Source of the DNA: UBA2357 sp002344625 | GTDB taxonomy: Bacteria > Pseudomonadota > Gammaproteobacteria > Burkholderiales > Rhodocyclaceae | Length of the DNA: 64,000 bases | Assembly (NCBI GenBank): GCA_937995335.1 | Contig: CALKIH010000041.1 | Coordinates: forward strand, 62,001-126,000 | Direction: 5' to 3' | Shown: in pieces, positions 37,469 through 47,401 of the stretch | How the letters are laid out: each line of letters starts with the position of its first letter | Position numbering within the stretch: the stretch's first letter is position 1 | The notes under the pieces: generated by a model | Seen by the model: only the letters and a program-made list of their open reading frames with translations | The model's database searches: none | What the model was told of the DNA's origin: nothing | Program-made: the position numbers and the translations under genes

Positions 37469-39439
37469 TCACGGCTGTGCCGCAATCTGCGCACGGTGCG
37501 CCCGAAACGCGGCATTGCCCGGCTCCATGTTCAGTGCCAGATCGAGGTCGGCAAGCGCTCCCAGCTTGTCGCCCGACAGGAATCGCGCCAAGCCACGACC
37601 ATAATGCGCAGCAGCGGTTGCACGCATCGCGATCAGGCGATCGAAGATCGGCAGCGCTTTCGCACCGTCCTGACGCCCCACATGCGCCATGCCCAGGCCC
37701 ATCAACAGGCGATAGTCATCCGGCTGTGTCTCGAGCAGCAGCTCGAAATCGCCTACGGCAACATCATATTGCTGGATCGGGATCGCCGCCTCGGCGCGGC
37801 GCAGGCGCGTATGCGCCGCCACCGCGGGATCGGGGATCTTTTGCAGCGCAATACCGTAATCGGCGAACGCATCGGCGTACCTGCCGAGTGCATGCCGCGA
37901 CTCGGCGCGATGATAGTACAGCGCTCCCTCGGTAAAGCCCTTGCGCTCGGCGAGCATCAGCGCTTCGACCGCATCCGCATGGCGCCCCAGCATCTGCAGG
38001 GCCACTCCGATATTGAAACGTGCCGAGCCATTCGGCTCGCCCAGCGCGTCGGCCCATTCGAAGTCGGGTAGTGCCCGCTCGGGCGCATCGTTCGCGAGCT
38101 GCCGACTACCCCGATTCAGATATGGGCGCCAACGCCCGACCGCATTCGGGGGTGCCTGGAGATCGATCTTGGCGGCCGCATCCGACCAGACACTGGTTTC
38201 GTTCTCGAGGCTGAGATTGCGTTCGAACGCGAGCAGGGCAAACACCAAGGCCACCACGCCGCCGATCGCATAGATCAAGACCGGGCGCGTACCGACGAGC
38301 AGAATACAGAGCACGCCCGGCACACCAATCGCCCAAAGATAGCTGCGATACAGCACGAAAGGATCCTGCAGCCACGGCAATGCGAACTCGGTCGCGAACA
38401 ACGTCACCGGAATCAGCAGGCAAAGCCCCACCCAGCCGAACACATCCGACCGACGCAACACCGCCCATGCGGAAAATCCCGACACCGCAAGGTAAGCCAC
38501 CGCCCCCAGGACATGCGGGAAGGCAGTCATCGACAACGGAAAGACCGGGCGCAGGTCGATCGACATCCATGCCACGACCGGCACGAACCACAGCAAACCA
38601 TACTTGAAGAACAAGGCCGCCTGATTCACTACACTCAGCGGATAGATCGAATCGGTGACGCCCGGCCGCAGGCTTTCGAGTTGCGCCGCATACTGGCGGC
38701 TGTAGTCATCGAAGGCCTCGCCGGCAATATTGCCGTAGATCTGCACGAGTACAGCGCCCCCGGCCACCAGCACCGCGCCGGCCACCGCCACCAGCACTGC
38801 AATCCGACGGCCAGGCGGACGCTTGACGAAAACGTACACCGGAACGGCAAGCGCCACAGCGGTCACTGCGTGCTCCTTGGCCGACACCGCGAGCACATAA
38901 GCGGACAAGGCAAGCACGAACCACGGCCACCCACCCTTCTCCACCCCTCTCAAGAATGCGATCAACGCGACCAGCACCCACAAGGTCGCCAGCACAATCG
39001 AACGCTGTATCAGATAGCCCACCGCGTAGACCGCAACCGGGTTGAGCGCAAACAGCGCCACGCCAATACGCAACGCAGCGCGCCGCGAAGCGAGGAAACC
39101 CGGCGCGGACTCGACCTCCTCGCCCAGGCGTGCATGCGCCAGCAAGCGCGCAAAGAAGACGTACAACAGCACCACGACACCCGCATGCAGCAGCAGATTG
39201 ACCCAGCGCTGCTTCCACCACCCCTCGCCGACGATCGCCTCGACCCACACGAAACTGCCGTACGATAGCGCGCGCTGGCGCAACTCGAGCAGGCTGCCAT
39301 AGGATTCGAAAACCGTCCCGTCGGTGAGACGGGCATCATCGAAGATCAATTCATTGCCGATCCCGGGCAGATAAATCGCGAGCAACAGCGCGGTCAGCAG
39401 CGGCCAAAATGCGCGATCGAGTAGGTTTTGCGCTTGCAT
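37469..39439 (-). CDS. Membrane protein with C-terminal TPR repeats (TMTC/GT-C-like)
   Basis: 656 aa. Around ten membrane segments lie between residues 10 and 400. The first loop has an acidic pair (NELIFDDARLTDG), as in GT-C protein O-mannosyltransferases of the TMTC kind. Residues about 430-650 are five to six TPR repeats (ALYYHRAESRHALGRYADAFADYGIAL, FDRLIAMRATAAAHYGRGLARFLSG, in pieces). AGGAAA lies 6 nt before ATG 39439. It is the first gene of the minus-strand unit leading to the GGDD-repeat protein, which starts 70 bp after its stop. It could glycosylate an exported protein; this is inference from architecture. Confidence 0.75.
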   Translation of the reverse strand: MQAQNLLDRAFWPLLTALLLAIYLPGIGNELIFDDARLTDGTVFESYGSLLELRQRALSYGSFVWVEAIVGEGWWKQRWVNLLLHAGVVVLLYVFFARLLAHARLGEEVESAPGFLASRRAALRIGVALFALNPVAVYAVGYLIQRSIVLATLWVLVALIAFLRGVEKGGWPWFVLALSAYVLAVSAKEHAVTAVALAVPVYVFVKRPPGRRIAVLVAVAGAVLVAGGAVLVQIYGNIAGEAFDDYSRQYAAQLESLRPGVTDSIYPLSVVNQAALFFKYGLLWFVPVVAWMSIDLRPVFPLSMTAFPHVLGAVAYLAVSGFSAWAVLRRSDVFGWVGLCLLIPVTLFATEFALPWLQDPFVLYRSYLWAIGVPGVLCILLVGTRPVLIYAIGGVVALVFALLAFERNLSLENETSVWSDAAAKIDLQAPPNAVGRWRPYLNRGSRQLANDAPERALPDFEWADALGEPNGSARFNIGVALQMLGRHADAVEALMLAERKGFTEGALYYHRAESRHALGRYADAFADYGIALQKIPDPAVAAHTRLRRAEAAIPIQQYDVAVGDFELLLETQPDDYRLLMGLGMAHVGRQDGAKALPIFDRLIAMRATAAAHYGRGLARFLSGDKLGALADLDLALNMEPGNAAFRAHRAQIAAQP

Positions 39440-39550
39440 TGAGTTTCCTAATCGCCGTCAACTCGACGAGTTCAAGCATCAGTGCCGACGGTAATGCGGG
39501 TGCGCCAACCACGAGCGCAAATCATCAACGACAACGTGGCAGGCACATGC

Positions 39551-39565
39551 CGCAGTGCCACTGCG
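39551..39565. repeat. Short perfect inverted repeat between divergent genes
   Basis: CGCAGTG-C-CACTGCG lies midway in the 224-bp region between the TPR membrane protein (minus) and the acyltransferase (plus). The centre is too short for a hairpin, so an operator for one of the two promoters is possible. No -35/-10 pair could be assigned. Confidence 0.3.
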
Positions 39566-39663
39566 CGCCACCACATGCCAGTGGTATCATCGCGCCAAAC
39601 TTGATGCCGTCCAAGATTACACCAAGGTACCTAGCAGCACCATTTCAGCGACCAGGCGCATTC

Positions 39664-40821
39664 ATGATTGCCAATACACGCCAAGAACCCCCTCGCGTTG
39701 AGCACTATCCATGCATCGACATTCTGCGCGCAGTCGCCGCGCTGCTGGTCGTGGTCTATCACGTAATCGAAGTGGGGCAGTGGAAGGAGTTTCCGATTAC
39801 GGGCCTGGCATTATGGCCGCGAATCGGGTGGATCGGCGTCGACCTGTTTTTTGTAATCAGCGGTTTTGTGATCACCTTGTCCGCTGTATCCGGCTATCGA
39901 TTCGCAAACGAGGCTTTCGTGCGCGACTTCGCCTACCGGCGTTGGATGCGCATTGCGCCGCTCTACTTCTGCACACTTCTCGCATACATTTGGTTCATCA
40001 CACCCGGGATACTCTTTCTGGAGCCCGCCAAGGTGATCGCGCACGTTTTCAGCCATGTGTTTTTCATTCACAACCTGCACCCGTCCACGCATGGCTCCCT
40101 GAACGGCCCCAACTGGTCCGTGGCCCTTGAAATGCAGTTCTACTTCTTGATCGCCCTAATAACCCCCTGGCTCTCAAGAACGTCGCCACTAAAGGCTCTC
40201 GTCCTGTTCATATCCATTTCATGGGCATACCGATTTGCCACCACGTTAGTACTGGAACCGGGGATTTCCACTCCCCACTATCAACATGTCTTTTCATCGC
40301 AACTACCCGGAACACTGGATGCGTTCGGATTCGGCATCGCCCTCGCCCTGCTGACGTTGAACCGTGAGCGGTACTATCTCGCTCGACTCCTGACCCCGTC
40401 ATGGAAGAACTTCGTGCTTTTGAGCCTGATCGGCGCTGCCGCGCTCAAGGGTGCAACCCTGCTTTTTTGGGTCAACCCGGATTACTGGGGTAGCACTGGC
40501 ATGATCACGTTCTGGCGCACACTGCTGGCCGGCGCATTCGTGGTGATACTGGCGGCTGCGGTGACGTTTCCATACAAACGCTTGGGCCTCCTGCTGCCAG
40601 CCGGCTACTTGGGCCAGATAAGCTATGGCATCTACCTCTGGCACACACTGGTACTGACCAGCTTGATGACACTTCCCTGGGTACGCGGCTCGACTTTGCT
40701 CCAGTGGGTGCTTGTCGGCACGATCCTCATGTCGGCCGCGAGTTGGCACTTTCTCGAAAAACCGCTAATGCAGCGAAAACGCGCAAAATCCACCACACCG
40801 CCGATACCAGCAACGCGTTGA
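39664..40821 (+). CDS. Acyltransferase 3 family membrane protein (OafA-like O-acetylase)
   Basis: 385 aa from ATG 39664, about ten membrane helices. The family start is clear (CIDILRAVAALLVVVYHVIEVG, with the catalytic His), as are RIGWIGVDLFFVISGFVI, RRWMRIAPLYF and NGPNWSVALEMQFYFL. Such proteins transfer acetyl or other acyl groups to sugars of O-antigen or exopolysaccharide. It heads the plus-strand group of three glycosyltransferases and probably decorates the same glycan. The open frame from 39409 is not used, since homology begins at the chosen start. Confidence 0.9.
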   Translation: MIANTRQEPPRVEHYPCIDILRAVAALLVVVYHVIEVGQWKEFPITGLALWPRIGWIGVDLFFVISGFVITLSAVSGYRFANEAFVRDFAYRRWMRIAPLYFCTLLAYIWFITPGILFLEPAKVIAHVFSHVFFIHNLHPSTHGSLNGPNWSVALEMQFYFLIALITPWLSRTSPLKALVLFISISWAYRFATTLVLEPGISTPHYQHVFSSQLPGTLDAFGFGIALALLTLNRERYYLARLLTPSWKNFVLLSLIGAAALKGATLLFWVNPDYWGSTGMITFWRTLLAGAFVVILAAAVTFPYKRLGLLLPAGYLGQISYGIYLWHTLVLTSLMTLPWVRGSTLLQWVLVGTILMSAASWHFLEKPLMQRKRAKSTTPPIPATR

Positions 40822-40907
40822 GTGGCAGTCTCACCCCATATCGACGATAATCTTCGGTTTTCTCGGCGCCCGGGTGAGTGGGCGCTCAACCCGGACGATA
40901 CTCGATC

Positions 40908-42140
40908 ATGAACAATCCATTACAGGATCAGATCATCCCAACCCCGATCGATATCATCGTCCCGGTATTCAAAGGGCTGGAGCAGACCCAGCGTTGCCTC
41001 GAATCGGTTCTGGCTTCGCCCAACATCACCCCGACCGAGTTGGTCGTCGTAAACGACGACAGCCCCGAGCCCGAGATCAGGGCATGGCTCCAGCGACTGG
41101 CTGCGGACGACAGCATCACGCTTTTGGTCAATCAAACCAATCTGGGGTTCGTCAGGTCGGTCAACCGCGCGATGATGCTCCATCCCGAGCGCGATGCAAT
41201 TCTGTTGAACAGTGATTGCGAAGTCAGCGGCAACTGGGTTGACCGGCTTGCCGCATGCATCGCGACCCACCCCGCTGCCGCAACGGCCACCCCGCTTTCG
41301 AACAACGCAACCATCTGCAGCTATCCCCATATAGGACGGGAAAACGATCTTCCGCCGGGATGGTCGCTTGCCGAACTGGATCAGCTTTGCGCCAAGATCA
41401 ACACCGGCAAGCATGTGGAAATCCCCACTGCAGTCGGTTCCTGCATGTACTTGAAGCGTCATTGCTGGACCGAACTCGCCGGTTTCGATGCAGAAACGTT
41501 CGGACGAGGCTACGGCGAGGAGTGCGACTACTCTATGCGCGCCGATGCGATGGGATGGAGCCATCTGCTGTGTGCAGACGTTTTCGTCTTTCACGAGGGC
41601 TCGGTGAGCTTTGGCGACACTCGCCTGCAAAGGGTCGAACATGCAGAGCAGATCATCGCCCAGAAGCACCCCGACTATGGCCCCAAGGTCGCTGCCTTCG
41701 TTCGGGCGGACCCTGCCATCGACATACGAACGGGGCTGTCGATGGCACGCGCACGGCGGTCGACCAATGATGCCGGAGTGGTCGTAGCTGAACTCAAGAT
41801 GGACTTGGTGCGCTGTCACGAGCAGTTCACCGAACAGGTCGATCACCTGAACGAAGAGGCCGCCGCGCGCGAGCGCGCCCTTGCCTTTCTCGACAATGCG
41901 CTCAATGAAGCGAGAACGCGCGGCAATGACCTCGACGAAGCACTCGCAAAGGCCGACAGGTTCGTAAAGGATCGCGAAGCCGATATCCAGTCGGTGTCTG
42001 CCAACCTCGAGTTGGCCATTCAAGGCCGCGAACAAGCGCTCGCCAGGCTCCTTGATCTCGAAGCGCGCTTCAACCGAACACTTGACCAGCGCTTGCGCAG
42101 CATCGCCCGCAAAACGCTGAAATTCCTGAGGCTCAAATGA
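40908..42140 (+). CDS. GT2 glycosyltransferase with C-terminal coiled coil
   Basis: 410 aa from ATG 40908. The GT-A domain (about 10-270) has DIIVPVFKGLEQTQRCLESV, VVVNDDSPEPEI, ILLNSDCEVSGNW (DxD-like) and GYGEECDYSMRA. Residues about 290-390 are charged heptads (EQFTEQVDHLNEEAAARERAL) predicted as coiled coil, perhaps for assembly with other enzymes. The stop overlaps the next start (ATGA). Confidence 0.9.
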   Translation: MNNPLQDQIIPTPIDIIVPVFKGLEQTQRCLESVLASPNITPTELVVVNDDSPEPEIRAWLQRLAADDSITLLVNQTNLGFVRSVNRAMMLHPERDAILLNSDCEVSGNWVDRLAACIATHPAAATATPLSNNATICSYPHIGRENDLPPGWSLAELDQLCAKINTGKHVEIPTAVGSCMYLKRHCWTELAGFDAETFGRGYGEECDYSMRADAMGWSHLLCADVFVFHEGSVSFGDTRLQRVEHAEQIIAQKHPDYGPKVAAFVRADPAIDIRTGLSMARARRSTNDAGVVVAELKMDLVRCHEQFTEQVDHLNEEAAARERALAFLDNALNEARTRGNDLDEALAKADRFVKDREADIQSVSANLELAIQGREQALARLLDLEARFNRTLDQRLRSIARKTLKFLRLK

Positions 42141-43360
42141 ATTACGGAGCAGTACACGTCTTTACCAGCATCACCTCGAACTATCTGCCAAAGGCGCGGG
42201 TACTCGCGCGGTCGGTCAAGCAGCGGGCCCCCGAAGTACAGTTCCATCTCATGCTCAGTGATGTTCCGCCACCGGGCTTCGATCTTGCCGCAGAGCCGTT
42301 CGACCACCTTATCCGGCTGGAAGATCTCGCAATCGAGCAAGCGGCCCAGTGGGCATTCGGCCACACGGTGGTCGAGCTTTGCACCGCGGTCAAGGGCTTT
42401 GCCTTTCAACGCCTGCTCGACTTGCCGGGTGCCGAGAAAGCATTCTACTTTGATCCCGACATGGTCGTTTTCGACCGCCTCGACGAGCTCATCGAGCGCC
42501 TCGACCGACACAGCATCCTGCTCACGCCACACCAGTGCGAACCCGAGGACACACTCGAGGCGATCGCCGACAACGAGATTGCAAGCCTGAAACACGGCGT
42601 GTTCAACCTCGGATTTCTAGGGGTGCGCAATTCGGATGAGGGGCGCAGATTCATCGACTGGTGGGCCGCCCGGCTCGAGCACTTCTGTCGGGATGCGATC
42701 GGCGAAGGTTTGTTTACCGACCAACGCTGGGTAGATCTCGCGCCGTGCTTTTTCAGCGATATCGAGGTGATGCGCGATTCGGGTTTCAACGTAGCGACCT
42801 GGAATCTCAGCCATCGCCACGTCGGCGGCTCACTCGCAGATGGCGTGCGCGTCAATGACGAAGTCCTGGGTTTCTACCACTTTTCCGGTTTTGACAGCGG
42901 CGCTCAGGAGATCATGCTGGGCAAGTACGGCGACGGCAATCCAGCCCTTCACGAACTACGGAACTGGTACATAGAGGCATGCGAGCGCGAAGGCCAGTCC
43001 GCGCTCGGTCGATTGCCGGCCCGCCATGCCTGCTACGCGGACGGCACGCCGATCGACAAGGCGGAGCGCACGCTGTACCGCCAGCGGGAAGACCTGCGGC
43101 GCGCCTTCCCCGACCCCTACGCGACCACGCCAACCAACAAATGCTACCGCGACTGGTATGCCATCAACGGTGCCGCCGCCGCACCGCCGGGCGTGTTAAT
43201 CGCCCGCTACGATGCGCGCTACGCCGTCGCGGTCCAGGATTTCCTTAAATTTTCCGAGAACCGGCTCAATCAATCGCATCGTCTGTCAGGCTGGCGAAAA
43301 CGACTCGTTGCTGGCGTATTGCGCACTCTCGGCCGCTTGGCAGGACGTCTGCTTGCCTGA
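42137..43360 (+). CDS. GT-A glycosyltransferase (GT8-like)
   Basis: 407 aa. It opens with VHVFTSITSNYLPKARVLARSVK and has the metal-binding segment KAFYFDPDMVVFDRLDEL near residue 105, then FNLGFLGVRNSDEGRRFIDWW and WNLSHRHVGG. This order is typical of GT8-like retaining enzymes. The tail (about 300-407) is specific. It is coupled to the previous gene by ATGA and is followed 10 bp later by the next transferase. Confidence 0.85.
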   Translation: MNYGAVHVFTSITSNYLPKARVLARSVKQRAPEVQFHLMLSDVPPPGFDLAAEPFDHLIRLEDLAIEQAAQWAFGHTVVELCTAVKGFAFQRLLDLPGAEKAFYFDPDMVVFDRLDELIERLDRHSILLTPHQCEPEDTLEAIADNEIASLKHGVFNLGFLGVRNSDEGRRFIDWWAARLEHFCRDAIGEGLFTDQRWVDLAPCFFSDIEVMRDSGFNVATWNLSHRHVGGSLADGVRVNDEVLGFYHFSGFDSGAQEIMLGKYGDGNPALHELRNWYIEACEREGQSALGRLPARHACYADGTPIDKAERTLYRQREDLRRAFPDPYATTPTNKCYRDWYAINGAAAAPPGVLIARYDARYAVAVQDFLKFSENRLNQSHRLSGWRKRLVAGVLRTLGRLAGRLLA

Positions 43361-43370
43361 ACGTGGCGAA

Positions 43371-45578
43371 ATGGCTACCGCCCCCCCCGATTGGGTGATC
43401 TGCCTGCACTGCCCGGGAGACCTGGGGCCCGAAGAGATCCCGGCGCACCTGCATCGCTGGTGTCGCGTACAGGAATCGCTCACACTGTATGCGCCATCGC
43501 ACACGCTCGACGCTTGCCGCAGCGCGCTGGCGGCATTCGGACCAGCGTATACCGCGACACTTCAAACAGAACCCGCGAACAGCACGACAGCGGGGGCAGC
43601 CCTGTTCGCGGTCACCAGCTGTGCTGCCCGACATCCCGGTCGCAACGTCGCGTACGCACGGCTCGACACCGAGTTGCCCGATGATTGGGTGCATCGCCTG
43701 CGCAACGCACTGCTGCGGGCACCCGATGCAGGCGTCGTATCGCCACTATCTGACGAACACCCCCTGCTCGATCCTTTCGCGGGCAAACGCCCGCACTGGC
43801 TCCGAGCATGCGCAGTGGACCGCTGGCTCGGCACCCTGTCACATGCCCACCTCTTCGATGCACCGATCGTTTCCGGGCGTTGTGCACTTTTTCGTGGCGA
43901 TGCTCTACACGCCTGCGATCCGCAACTACTCGTTCAACCCGAACAACTGATACTTGAATTGAACAGCCGCGGCTGGGCAGTACTCGCCTGCGACTGGCTA
44001 CATGCAGACATGGCCCCCCAACGGGCGCTGGCCGTACAAGCACTCGCAATCGGCTCATCCGCCGACCAGCATCACTACGCCATTGCCAATCCACTCGGGC
44101 GCATGCGACATGCCTTCGGTGAAGCTGCGGCCCGAGGTGAGCCGGCACTTCCAGACACCACGCCAATGCTTCGGCCGGTGCAGTTGCACATCACCCATTC
44201 ATGGGGTGGCGGTCTGGGCAAATGGGTACAAGACATGTGCGAAGCTGACAGCGCCCGCCACAATCTGGTGCTGCGCTCGATCGGCACCTGGGGCTGCTTC
44301 GGTCAGCGCATCGTCCTCTATGCCGGCCCGGAGATGGCCTCGCCATTGCGGGAATGGCCGCTCGATCTACCCATTCGTTCAGTCGCACAGGCCCACCATC
44401 AGTACCGGCAAATACTGGCCGAGATCATCCGGGACTTCGACGTCAAAGTACTGTTGATCTCGTCATTGATCGGGCATGCGCTGGACGCGCTGGACACCGT
44501 CCTGCCTACCCTGGTTTGCGCCCACGACTACTTCCCGTTCTGCCCTGCGCTGGTCATTCGCTTCGACGGCGTCTGTACCCAGTGCGACATATCACGACTG
44601 GCGAGTTGCTTTTCGACCAACCCGCTCAACCGCTTCTTCAAGGATACCGACGAGCGGGATTGGCAAGCGGTTCGGCACCGCTACATCGTGCTGATGCAGC
44701 GGCCCGGGATACGTCTGGCCGCACCGAGCGCCTCCGTCATCGACCACCTGCGCATGCTCGTACCCGAATTGGCCCACCTTCCCGCGAGTGTCGTCGAGAA
44801 TGGTATGGACCTGCCCCCGCCCCCCCGGTTCGAACCGGGGGGGCGCCTGACGCTGGTGGTGCTCGGCAGCCTGGCACCACACAAGGGTGCCGATCTCCTG
44901 TTCGAGGCGCTCGAAGCACTTACGGCCTATGCCGACCTACACCTCATCGGCTGCGGTGAAGAAGGCTCGAGATTTCACGGGCTCTCAGGGGTCACGTGCG
45001 TGCCCGCCTACCGACATACGGAACTCCCCGAACTGCTCGGGCGGATTCAACCCCATGCAGGGCTGCTATTGTCCATCGTTCCCGAAACGTTCAGCTATAC
45101 GCTGAGCGAACTGTGGGCATTCGGCATTCCGCCTATAGCAACACGTCTCGGCGCCTTTGCGGACCGAATCCAACAGGGGCGGAACGGATGGCTGATCGAC
45201 CCCACACCCACGGCGCTGCTGGAAACCCTGCGCACACTCGACGCCGATCGCCATGCACTCGCGCATGTGCGGTCAGTAATCAGCCAGATGCACGTCACCA
45301 CCCGGAGGGACATGGTGAATGCCTACCACCAGTTGGCGCCGCTCGATGCCGCATGCGGTAAGGCAGGCCCTGCTCCCGGCACGCTGCCGGATGGACGTGA
45401 GCACATCGGCGCACTGCACATAGATCGCCAAGTACCGCTTCGGCTTGTATTGATCGATTTTGTGCGCTACTTGCGCGACAAAAGCGCCAGCACCCCCCGC
45501 CTGGGCCGTTTGACTCGAACAGCCCTCGACGCCTTGCTCAGCTTTGTTGCGCGCCACCTGCTTAAGCGCCACAAGTAA
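43371..45578 (+). CDS. Two-domain glycosyltransferase (GT2-like plus GT4)
   Basis: 735 aa from ATG 43371, 10 bp after the previous stop. The N-terminal 240 residues resemble a degenerate GT2 domain (CHPGRNVAYARLDTELPDDW in part, VSGRCALFRGDAL) without a clear DxD. From about residue 265 (HITHSWGGGLGKWVQDM) a GT4 enzyme runs to the end, with GSLAPHKGADLLFEALEAL and the motif region PETFSYTLSELWAFG. A C8 tract occupies codons 4-6, and a 24-bp perfect palindrome with C7/G7 arms lies at 44820-44843; both are listed separately. Last gene of the plus-strand group. Confidence 0.85.
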   Translation: MATAPPDWVICLHCPGDLGPEEIPAHLHRWCRVQESLTLYAPSHTLDACRSALAAFGPAYTATLQTEPANSTTAGAALFAVTSCAARHPGRNVAYARLDTELPDDWVHRLRNALLRAPDAGVVSPLSDEHPLLDPFAGKRPHWLRACAVDRWLGTLSHAHLFDAPIVSGRCALFRGDALHACDPQLLVQPEQLILELNSRGWAVLACDWLHADMAPQRALAVQALAIGSSADQHHYAIANPLGRMRHAFGEAAARGEPALPDTTPMLRPVQLHITHSWGGGLGKWVQDMCEADSARHNLVLRSIGTWGCFGQRIVLYAGPEMASPLREWPLDLPIRSVAQAHHQYRQILAEIIRDFDVKVLLISSLIGHALDALDTVLPTLVCAHDYFPFCPALVIRFDGVCTQCDISRLASCFSTNPLNRFFKDTDERDWQAVRHRYIVLMQRPGIRLAAPSASVIDHLRMLVPELAHLPASVVENGMDLPPPPRFEPGGRLTLVVLGSLAPHKGADLLFEALEALTAYADLHLIGCGEEGSRFHGLSGVTCVPAYRHTELPELLGRIQPHAGLLLSIVPETFSYTLSELWAFGIPPIATRLGAFADRIQQGRNGWLIDPTPTALLETLRTLDADRHALAHVRSVISQMHVTTRRDMVNAYHQLAPLDAACGKAGPAPGTLPDGREHIGALHIDRQVPLRLVLIDFVRYLRDKSASTPRLGRLTRTALDALLSFVARHLLKRHK
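43381..43388 (+). repeat. C8 homopolymer at the 5' end of a glycosyltransferase gene
   Basis: Eight consecutive C at codons 4-6 of the gene at 43371. Loss or gain of a base would shift the frame almost at once. C8 tracts are expected by chance in GC-rich DNA, so only the position makes it notable. Confidence 0.6.
44820..44843 (+). repeat. 24-bp perfect palindrome inside the glycosyltransferase gene
   Basis: Seven C, GGTTCGAACC, seven G. Another C5 run lies just upstream. It encodes PPPRFEPGG at the hinge before the donor half of the GT4 domain. Confidence 0.9.
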
Positions 45579-45752
45579 CGCCAGAACTTGAACAGTACGG
45601 CATGCTTCGGCTCTTCTCCCGGTAGTCGTACAGCCCTATCGCAACATTCAACTGGGCAGAACCACGGTAAGCGTTCAGCCACTCCACCTTCCTGAGCGGG
45701 GATTCGATGACGAGCATAGTGTCCGCGACATTTTTGGCGGACACGTGGACAC

Positions 45753-46112
45753 ATGGAGTCGGACTCGATACTCATTTCTCTTCCCGCACCTCGGACGCGG
45801 CGGCGACATTCGCCGGAATTCAAGGCACGGGTGATCGAAGCCTGCCTGCAGCCGGGTGTCTCGATTGCAGCCGTGGCGTTGGCCAACCAGCTCAACACCA
45901 ACTTCGTGCGCAAATGGGTCAAAGCCCACCGCGAGCGGGCGCAGCAGGAGATGTCAGCGAAGGGTGATCCTTGTGCGGTAGCGCCTTCTCAGGCGTGCGC
46001 ACCAACCTTCGTGCCGGTGACGGTGCAGACGCCCCCCGCCGAATCTTCGAGCGACATCCGGATCGAGATCCGGCGAGCGCAGACGGTTGTGCAGATCAGT
46101 TGGAGGGCAGCG
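45753..46112 (+). pseudogene. tnpA: IS66 tnpA, 3' end deleted
   Basis: About 120 codons with the helix-turn-helix region RRHSPEFKARVIEACLQPGVS, in parts, and NTNFVRKWVKAHR. The family end (RIEIRRAQTVVQISW) is followed by sequence that belongs to another frame, so the natural stop is lost and the frame runs on to 46232. Confidence 0.8.
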
Positions 46113-47365
46113 CACCGCGCCGGCCCAGTCCGACCGGTCGCAAACCGTTGCCGCCAGAACTGCCCCGGATCGAGCATCGGCACGAACCGGCCTCATGCGC
46201 GTGTGGGCAGTGTGGCCGTGAGTTGGTGCTGATCGGCGAGGACATCAGTGAACAACTGGACGTGGAGCCGGCGCGCTTCTTCGTCCATCGTCACATCCGT
46301 GCGCAATACGCCTGCCGGTCGTGCGAAACGGTCACGGCGGCGCCGGTGGCGCCTTCGGTGATCGACGGCGGCCTGGCTGCGCCGGGCCTGCATGCCTGGG
46401 TGCTGATCCAGAAGTACCTGGATCATCTACCCCTTTACCGCATCGAGAAGATCAGCGAGCGCCAGGGTGTCCCGATCGCCCGCTCGACCTTGGCGCAATG
46501 GGTCGGGCAAGTGGGCGTGGGGCTGCAACCGCTGGTCGATCGGCTGGTGGTCCTGCTCAAACGGGGTGCGGTCCTGCATGCCGACGAAACACCCGTCCAG
46601 CAACTGGACCCCGGCGAGGGCAAGACGAAGCGCGCGTATCTATGGGCCTATCGCAGCAACGATCTGCAAGGTGTGCCCAGAATCGTCGTGTTCGACTATC
46701 AAACCAGCCGCAGCGGCGTGCATGCACGCAACTTCCTGCAGGACTGGCGCGGCCATCTGATGGTCGATGACTACGGCGGATACAAAGCGAGCTTCCAGCA
46801 AGGTGTCATCGAGTTGGCCTGCCTGGCGCATTGCCGACGAAAATTCTTCGACCTGCAGGCCGCTGGCACTCACCCGGTGGCCGAAGAGGCGTTGCGCCGC
46901 ATCGGTGAGCTGTATGCGCTCGAAGCGCAGGCGCGCGACGCCGATGCCGTCGCCCGTTTGATACTGCGCCAAAGCGAAGCGAAACCGCGCCTGCGAGCGC
47001 TGCACGACTGGCTCATCGCCCAGCGGCTCAGGACCGCCGACGGCAGCGGCCTGGCCCGCGCCATCGACTATAGCCTCAAGCGCTGGCCTGCCCTGATCCG
47101 CTACGCCGACAGCGGCGACCTGCCAATCGACAACAACCCCGTCGAAAACGCAATCCGACCCATTGCCCTCGGGCGCCGCAACTGGCCGTTCAGCGGTTCC
47201 GAACGCGCCGGCCGTCGCGCTGCCGCCATCCAAAGCTTACTCGCCACCGCAAAACTCAATGGCCTGGAGCCCTATGCCTGGCTCAAGGACACCTTGGAGA
47301 AACTGCCTGCATGGCCTTACAGCCGCCTTGACGAGTTGCTGCCGCTGCTGCCTGGGCAAACCTGA
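46113..47365 (+). pseudogene. tnpC: IS66 tnpC transposase, N-terminus deleted
   Basis: Homology begins at PSPTGRKPLPPELPRIEH and continues to the end with the zinc-finger CACGQCG, the catalytic-core parts HADETPVQQLDPG and MVDDYGGY, and NNPVENAIRPIALGRRNWPF. The N-terminal leucine-zipper part (about 100 residues) is absent and the frame opens only within the tnpA remnant (ATG 45971). Transposition without helper functions is unlikely. Confidence 0.82.
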
Positions 47366-47401
47366 TTGCCTGCGGACAAGGTGAGGCCGTAGAACGCTTA
47401 C

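Larger units (their letters stand above)
45667..47401 (+). mobile_element. Internally deleted IS66-family insertion sequence
   Basis: 1735 bp. The ends are inverted repeats beginning GTAAGCGTTC (left 45667; right, complement, ending 47401). They are flanked by near-identical 8-bp target duplications, GAACCACG (45659-45666) and GAACCACC (47402-47409). IS66 elements are normally about 2.5 kb with tnpA, tnpB and tnpC. Here the start of tnpA is joined to the later part of tnpC, and tnpB is missing. It sits between the plus-strand glycosyltransferase group and the minus-strand second export locus. Confidence 0.88.

Noticed and set aside
45467..45922. Minus-strand frames of 60 and 151 codons across the left IS66 end
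   Set aside because: They combine IS sequence with the complement of the glycosyltransferase gene and are chimeric; only a short possible interrupted gene remains, noted under 47402-47722.
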